DNA from: Aaosphaeria pasadenensis
Lineage: Eukaryota; Ascomycota; Dothideomycetes; Pleosporales
Reading direction: 5' to 3'
DNA: 64,000 nt
NCBI GenBank assembly: GCA_022813625.1
Contig: JAKLMB010000025.1
Coordinates: forward strand, 124,001-188,000
Shown here: in pieces, positions 56,801 through 64,000 of the stretch
Position numbering within the stretch: the stretch's first letter is position 1
How the letters are laid out: each line of letters begins with the position of its first letter
Notes under the pieces: model-generated
What the model was told of the DNA's origin: nothing
Databases searched by the model: none
Seen by the model: the letters and a program-made list of their open reading frames with translations, nothing else
Made by a program: the position numbers and the translations under genes

Positions 56801-59800
56801 TCATGCCCCTCCTCTCCCATCCGTCCATTCGATAGTGCTGGTGAAAATATCCTCGCCGGCCATGTGGCTGTGGCAAACAACAGCACTTTGCCGAATCTGC
56901 CCTCCCCTTCACTTCTGCACATGGCAAGTCCTCTCGATGGTGGTGTGGTGCGGTGCGGTGTATGCAGGCTCAGGTGGCGAGCTGTATACATGTACATCAT
57001 CATATGCCTTTCCAATATATCCCAAACCCTCCAAACAGGACGGCCAAAGCATAGGTCGCTCATTCGACCGGCGACATGGAGTACCTCTCCTACAAAGCTT
57101 GATCATTTTCTTGCATGGCTTGAACATGATCAACAGAACAGGGAGAAGGAGAAGTGAAAACCAAAGAAAAAACAATTCTCCAGTTGGCGGGCAGTCAGCC
57201 ACTCACAGTGACCCTTTCACTCAACCCGTTTCTGAACCTAAAAAGGAAACGCGCCGCCCAATTCATGATTACGATTAAATCAAATTGTTTTCCCGTTGAT
57301 TGGCCAGAAAACGGGGGTAAAATTGGATTTTTCGTTTTCAATAAAACGTCGAAACCGCCCGGCAGCCACACCCACCCACTCACACGTACTCAGCCTTTGC
57401 CGTCTAACGTTTAACGTTCGTACCTCTAGGTCCAACGTCCTTACATACGTTCGTTCATACGTCGTTACATACGTGATATCGCCAGAAAACGCCCCGTCAC
57501 GATACGCCGCCACTTTCCCGTTCCCTTCCCTCCCCTCCCATTTGCCCCTAAAAAGAAGTACTTTTCAAAGTAGCTCACTTCAAATCGCCCATTCTTAGTC
57601 ATAACACCAAACCCCACACATCTATCGACCCACCCAATCGCCAAGGAAACCTTGCATTGCGTTGGGAACTCAGCAAACGGCGATGGAGACTACACTCACG
57701 CCCACACCCAATCGTACACAATGCAACTCACTACCCACCCCGTCATCGGTCCCGCTGTTGATCACCGGAAGTGGAGATTAGGTTTTCGGTGTCTCCGAAC
57801 GGGAAGGCTGTTCTTGATTGTGTATATGTGTGATCGTCGCTGTACTTTTTAATCGTGCCGCTCTACGTATGGGAGTGATGTACAAAGATGGCTCTGCGAA
57901 CGACGGAATAGAGTTCCATTCATCCTTGTACATACATACGTACGTAGGTCCACTGGGTGGTTGGTAGTATGGTAAGGTATCTTCGGCACTACTCCGTACT
58001 CCATGTCTCAATCAATGAAGCGTAATATCACATATATCACCAACCTAGCTAGCTAGCTAGCTAGGTATACACGGGAAATGGAAGGAAGGAAGGAAGGAAG
58101 GGAGGAAGGGAGGATGACGGCTGTGTAGATGGGATGTAGGTACGGCGCCGGTGTTCGTTCCCTCCCTTCCCTTCCCTTCCCTTCCCTCCCGTGGACCGGG
58201 GATGCGGGTCTGTTGTGTATGTGTGTGTGTGTGCGTGTGCTTACTTCTGAATCTTATTTTACGTCTCCTTGTGAATGGTGGTGGGTGAGGCTTGTTTTGT
58301 AATCTGTAATCTGTAATCTGCGTCGGCGGCGGGAGGGAGGGACGGAAGGGAGGTAATGTGTATGTGCAAAGTATGTACCGTGCGCCATTTCGCCCGACGA
58401 GAACAAACAGAACACCAAGAACAAGATGCTCTATGCCAGTTGAAGTGTCACAATAGTATCAGTTTACTGATCACGTTCGGGATTTCAAAGAAAAGAGAAA
58501 GAAGATTCCATCACGTGTAGAACACCAGTGGAACCCAGACACGTAAAGGAAAGGAAGCAGCATCGAACAGCCAAACGAAAATTCCAAACCAAAACCAAGA
58601 AAAAGAAAAAGAAAAAGAAAAAAAGGAAAAGGCCCAAATCTAATCAAATCACCGCCAAATCCTCCCGCTCAGCCCGACCCGAACCCGGATCCGAGGCGGG
58701 AAAGCGCGTCCAAAGCAAGCGAGAAGGAAAGAAAAGAGAGAGAAGGAAGAAGGAACACGGAAGGCAATGGAAGGAAGGGAAGGAACAGCCGACGGAAGGG
58801 CAGTTTTACGAGTACCTTGGCTATAGCCTATATGTGGTGCTGTGATATAGGGGGGTTGGACGGTTGAGGGCCCTATATGTGAGGTATTATATAGGGGGGT
58901 TGGGGGGTTTGCGTTTGGGGCTTTGGGTCCGGGGGGAGAAGTGGCTCAACGAGAAGGGAGGGAGGAAGAATGTGTGTGGGTTTGATGGGTTTTTTTTCTT
59001 AAGGATAATGGTAATGATGGTGACAGTGATGGTGGTGGTGGTGGGCTTTGATATGGGGGGGTGCAGTGGATTGTTGTGGTGCGTATGATAGAACGGACGA
59101 TTGGCGTAGCGTTTAGGGCAGATTCTGTGCCTGTTAGTGATAAGATAGATGGATAAAAGTGTTTTCATTCATGGTATTAGGTGCAGTATACTCCGTACTC
59201 CGTATTCAATTTTCAGTGTTTGGTGTTCAGTGAGAGCGGGAGTTTTACGTAGATGACACCGCTCAGAGTGATTCGGTGCTATTTGATTGCTTCTCATTTC
59301 GTTTTAATTCGAATTTTCATGTTGAGCCTTTTTACATGAGGGGGCTCTCGATCTGATGGCGTTATTCACGTCGCGTTTGGATGGCTTCAGATCGCCATCC
59401 TTCCGCTCGGCGATGAACTCTGCGGCAGACAAGCGACCGGCATAGTCATAACGCTCACAAATCGACAACCCATCTCCACTGGGTAGTTATCAAACAACCA
59501 GATATCCACTGTTCCACAGCATCAGACATCCACATGTAGATTCATAGCCCTGTCCTGCCTCGACAGCAGAGAGCAGACATCGCCTGCGAGTAACGTACGA
59601 TATGATCCTGCACCTCGCCGGGAAAAACACCCCCAGATCTCCCCTCGTTGATTAGAAACGAAACGAAAATGCCCCGAGGTCCACTGCTGTATCGAGATTT
59701 CTCCATTCACGGCATGCACCTGCACATGCGTATGCGTATGCAGCAAACACGCATGCAATGCATAGTGGGTGAAAGACCCGGGTTTCCCGCATCACCCAAG

Positions 59801-62800
59801 GCGTGCTGCACTGCACAACAGTAGTCGCCAACGTCTGCCAGTTGCAGTTGGCACGCACGGCTTATTCTGCTTCTTCTCCTTCTTCCAGGCGACTGGTTCC
59901 TTGCCACTGTTCCACTTTCAAGGATCAGTGTCAGGGAGAGCGAGTGGCCGCAGCGGAGAAGAGGTCCTGCCGCTACTGCCCGGTTGATGATGTATACGTG
60001 AGCGAACAGGGATGTAGAGGTTGTTTCCAAACGCTGAGCTGCATCAGCAAGGCAGGCGGGTGTCTTTGATTCTCAATCAGCAGAGCGTCAGATCCCGGTT
60101 CGCTATATCCCCCCCAGCCGCCGGAGCAGGCGGTCCTCGCTCAGTGGCACGTCGATGTGCGGAGAAGACTCTGGTCCATCCATTCTGTGGAATGATCAAT
60201 AGCGCTTAAGGGGGAGAGGCAAATGAGGAGGCAAAGAGACGACAAGGTCTTTCAGTGGTCGCCGTCCGAAGAATTAAGACGAGTGGCCTCCAGGAGTCAA
60301 GTGAGAAAGGAAGGAAGGGGGGCGCGGCGACACTGGTCGAGGGGATCTGACAGGGTCTTCTTGGTGCGTTTGCATGCTACCCTAGGGAAGTCAAATTTGG
60401 ATGGCCAGTGATGAAGGATGCCTTCGTTTTCACATGATGATTCTATAAAGTTTGTTCTTTGTTTCTTCGCCCGCTGGGCAGTCGGCAGGGACTCGAGTGC
60501 GGCGGCATCCCTGACGATCAATATCGTGAGGGCTCAAAGTCCAGGTCCAGGTTTACTTCCAGGTGTGCTCGGTCGTCTCTGGGTGCCTGTAAGTGTGGGG
60601 AGATAAGACGCTGATGCTGCGAGAATTCCTTGCATAACCCACCGCACAGGCAACGGAAGTCCTTGGAAGAGAATAGGGGAACGGAGAGACTTGGTTGTGG
60701 GTGAAGCTGTGCCTACGACTGTACATCAGCCGTCATAACGGGGACATGGCCCGTAATCCAGGATGAAGAGAGATATCCCGTGCATGTCATATTGGCAAGG
60801 TGTCTGTGATGGCTCGCTCCTCATAGCGGGGGGAAGGTTCGGGTGGATAGCACTGTTGCCAGAAGCAAGGCTTCTTTTATTGATAGTGACAACAACCAGG
60901 TGTATAAAATGAATGATTCCTTGTCCGAGTATTGATAGGTCGTATCTACTTGCAATAGCAGAGTTGTGGAGCTCGGCGGGGTTGGGTCAGCTGGCGCACT
61001 GTCTTGTCATAGTCTTCCCATCAATATAGGATCAGTATAGAGTGCAAAGCGCCGAAGTGAGGAAGAAGCCTTTGCGTTCACCATTTTGTTTCGACGTACT
61101 TTGTTATTGTCCATTTGGATGGAAGGAATGAAACCAGAAACTTACTTTCCTATCGAGAAGAAACGTCGTTGACCATTCCAACCCTTGTCGCGGACCATTG
61201 AAGCAGGAGACCGCCGTTACTGTCATGCCACGGCCTCGCAGCACCACACCAAAGACCTGAGCAATATCAACCATAAAGGAAGTGGCGGTCCAAATCTCGG
61301 AACAAAAAATGCCATCCGAAGCCGAGATCAAGCAATTCTCCCCCACGGCAACACATGGACGACTCCCTGACTGCCGAAGCCATCCGCCTTGGTCAGAAGC
61401 TCATTGACCTTCAGCATGTGGTTTGAACCTACACCTAGGTCCAAGTTCGCGAGATACCTCGAAGCCATTGCTTTCAATGTTCATGGGACGATGTGCGTCA
61501 TGCGGAAGTCTAATGTCGGTACCTTCTTCGGAGTCCAGGGTTAGGGAGGTCGCATAACATACCTCTGGACCAACATCATCGGAGAATGAAGCAAGTCATA
61601 TGCGGGCCAGTCGTGAGTATGCATGACATCCTTCCATGCAGCATGTACTCTTTGTCGTGGTGGGTAGTAGTCACGCTGGAGTTCAAGCACTAACATGGAT
61701 TAGTGACGGTAGAGATACAAAGTGGGGACATTGAGAGGTATCTCATGCTATAGCACAAACTCCATCAGTGGATGGTATCGACCCGGGCTCATGCAAACCA
61801 TGACCATGGATGTCCCCCACCCCACCCCACCAAACTCGACAGCACGAACATCGAGGGAAGCGAGAGTGGCTCGAGCGAAAGAACAACATCAAACGGTCTG
61901 ACCACCATTCATATCGATAGCATTTCCAGTTGCCGGAGCCTTGGGTTCAGTCGGGCATGGACCAAGAGCAAGCGGAGACGTTCGGGAGCCGGATCAAAGC
62001 GAATTCCAGCGTGGGTAGATCAACAGTCGGGCAATTTCAAGAGGAAGGGAAATGAAGGGAGGAGATTGGGATACCGGCGGGGACAGGTGAGCCTTTTCAA
62101 CGCGGTGGAAAGAGCGTATGATAAGGCAGTCATGATCATATGCTTCGAGGAATTCGTACAGTCAGTACAATATGGGTTTCATAGCAATTCGAAGAACGTC
62201 TCTAGTTCTTCTCGAAGCTTGAGGATTTGATAAAAAGGATTTGGAGCTGCTTCACAAGCTTCCACTGCTATGAGTTACTTGTGAGAATGGGTTCTGGAAT
62301 AATGTGCGGCACGTTCTCTTGTGGGAGCTTTGCAAACTCGTTCATGCGCTGACGAGATTGATATTGCTATCATTTTAATAGCATGCTGGCAAGGTTTCAT
62401 ACTCGTCAAAGAATTACCGGCTCAGCGCCACAACGAATTCCTGAACGTTTGTGTAATGAATGAAAGCAGATCGGGACCTCATCCAAAATCAAGCACACCA
62501 AGGCATGAAGGCAAATGCAAAGTTGTACCTGATGCTCGAGGCCAACATCCACGCCCAAAAGTCGAACGACGTCCCACGTTCCCAAGTAGGACTAGTGAAT
62601 CACATACGTTTCAGCGCATTCTGTGCTGTGATGGCAGGAAGGGACCGTGCGAGATGCTTGGCATCAACTTCATGCCATTGACGGAACTTCAATTGAGCCT
62701 CATGCATATCACCAGAAGTGGGTCTGGTAATTTTCTTCAATGGGTCAGATTATCTGGGACACGTGATTTCAATTTCTCGCTGTCCTTGGTTGTTCAACTC

Positions 62801-63271
62801 GCTCACTGTTCGTTGCGCGCACCTGTAGATGGGAGGACTCCACTGCGCTGGCTCAGTGATCGACTCAGGGAGGCATGCTCGCTCCATCCCATCTTGGACA
62901 TGACGAAAGGCCCTCGAAGGGGATTATTTCACGAGGGGTCCAGCAAGCCTGCACTGTACCATTACACTGATGGGAACAGATGGCTCAATCGATGGTTCAG
63001 ATTACACACTTCCATTACCTGTAGCCAATGCTACCGCCCCCGATCTCTGCTATGATTGAGAATCTGCTAGTTCGCAGGGGAAGAATAACTATATGTTGCA
63101 AGATGGTATATGGAGGGCTTTATAACGGCACTCAAGACTGAAGGAGAGAGAAGGAGATGCCCTATGCGAAAAAACTCGACAAAAGAAAGGCAATGGGAAT
63201 CATCGTCAAGTCCAAAGGTTGAAAGAGAATTTGAAAACTGCGATTCCTAGATGAGTCAAGGTCGTACAAGC
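53881..63271. other. 9.4-kb stretch with no supported gene
   Basis: No conserved domain is recognised. It includes the 3' flank of the Myb gene, a TACTCCGTAC word at 57990 and 59189, and a GTACATGTAC at 56034. Simple-sequence tracts lie at 58045-58330, with Lys-codon AAG-rich sequence at 58590-58625. The longer frames (for example 244 codons at 62321-63055) lack an ATG or a recognisable domain. A non-coding RNA gene cannot be excluded. Confidence 0.5.
58045..58189. repeat. Microsatellite cluster CTAG, GGAA, CCCTT
   Basis: Five perfect CTAG units (58045-58064) are followed by a GGAA-type run (about 58077-58113) and a CCCTT run (58160-58189). TGTAATC is repeated three times just beyond, at 58299-58320. 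Confidence 0.85.
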
Positions 63272-64000
63272 CTATGACAAAGCGTCATGGAACTCTTCCG
63301 GCTCGTGAGTCTCCGAGTTTGTCCTTTGCGTGCTTCCGGGACCCTTTGGTGGTTCTCCGGGCGTGGAATGTAGTAGCTTCGAAGGCGGATTCACTTGTTG
63401 TTGGGTTTCTGATGGGTGATTCATGGTGTGTGTGTTGTGCGAGTCAGATTGCGATATCGAGAGGGACTGCAACGCCGCCGACGGTGGTTCGTTCTTCGCT
63501 TGCTGTGAGACTGGTTCGTCATCGAAGTCAATCAGGTTTTGCTGGGTCGCTTCCTTCTTTGCGGCGGGTGAAGCAACTGCTGGCTCGCTCAGATCGATCA
63601 GGTCATTGTGCGTGGGTGTATCCTGTTTGGGGTTCTCTGGGTTGACCTGTGTTCTCGTTGGGACACGTTCGAGGCTGTTGGTACGCGTAGGGATATTGAA
63701 TTGCCGACGTGGCGTTTGTCCTGGCAAGATGGCAGAAATCTGAAGAATTTGCTTCACCTGCTCTTCGGGTGTCTTTCCATCACTGCCTCTAGTTAGCATT
63801 TATTTATCAAAATCACACGGCATTCGTACACTTTAGCGTTGATGATCCAGTCCAGATCTTCCTCACCCTCCTCCGAATTCCCATGGCCTCCCTGCACTCG
63901 TCGGAACAATTGGGGATGCCAATCGATGCCATCGTTCATCCGCTTAGCAGCTTCACTGCGTTGCATATCCTCGATGCGAGTTTTCTCATCCGTTGCTGTG
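63272..64000 (-). CDS. Probable oxysterol-binding protein, C-terminal part
   Basis: The gene runs off the right edge, so only its 3' end is here: exon 64000-63830, intron 63829-63789 (41 bp, phase 2), last exon 63788-63272. The upstream exon reads KTRIEDMQRSEAAKRM, then GIDWHPQLFRRV, like the end of the OSBP/Osh lipid-transfer domain (usual pattern: K.RIE..QR...R, G..W.P..F). The tail of about 170 aa is disordered and Pro/Gln/Ser-rich. It has NDLIDLSEP and NLIDFDDEP (the latter fits the clathrin-box pattern LIDFD) and ends EEFHDALS, a good FFAT-like motif for binding ER VAP proteins. The role would be sterol/phosphoinositide exchange at membrane contacts. The family call rests on a short segment. 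Confidence 0.55.

Noticed and set aside
58528..58845. Lys-rich 105-codon frame
   Set aside because: It is driven by an AAG/AAA simple-sequence tract.
62321..63055. 244-codon plus frame
   Set aside because: It starts on GTG, has mixed composition and no domain; it may be chance or old debris.
1..64000. CRISPR arrays, rRNA genes and telomere repeats
   Set aside because: None seen; the short tandem repeats present are ordinary microsatellites without spacers.

Overview
The window is nuclear DNA of a filamentous ascomycete. Genes are split by short (about 40-120 bp) GT-AG introns. Families are typically fungal: a STAND/NACHT-ankyrin receptor, an F-box/2EXR protein, a bZIP-DUF3425 regulator and a hybrid histidine kinase. 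An intron-bearing nuclear tRNA is present. The gene set and the interspersed word TACGGAGTAC fit a Eurotiomycete (Aspergillus/Penicillium relatives); that placement is inference.

Region 1 (1-15 kb) looks like an accessory defence or incompatibility locus. It holds a five-exon receptor of about 2239 aa (lipase-like domain, NACHT-like NTPase, about 23 ankyrin repeats, SPRY), an uncharacterised 311-aa protein, and a divergent five-exon 999-aa intracellular subtilase with an intact Asp/His/Ser triad. The receptor's lipase-like domain has lost its nucleophile serine. A broken coiled-coil gene follows.

Region 2 (15-33 kb) is AT-richer accessory DNA with scattered single genes: a class C beta-lactamase-like serine hydrolase, two F-box-type proteins, a tRNA-Ala(AGC) with an intron and an adjacent partial copy, then an SDR oxidoreductase, a bZIP regulator and a secreted alpha/beta hydrolase that could form a small metabolic group. 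About 5 kb without convincing genes follows.

Region 3 (33.6-64 kb) looks like conserved regulatory chromosome: a GAF-type hybrid histidine kinase, then three small Myb/SANT proteins separated by very long gene-free stretches (5.0, 7.4 and 9.4 kb) rich in microsatellites, GTACATGTAC palindromes and TACGGAGTAC words. The second and third Myb genes share double-SANT organisation and an intron at the same position and phase, so they are probably duplicates. The right edge holds the 3' end of a probable oxysterol-binding protein with a C-terminal FFAT-like motif.

Spliced models were built by eye from splice sites, frame and domain continuity; no alignment or transcript data were available.
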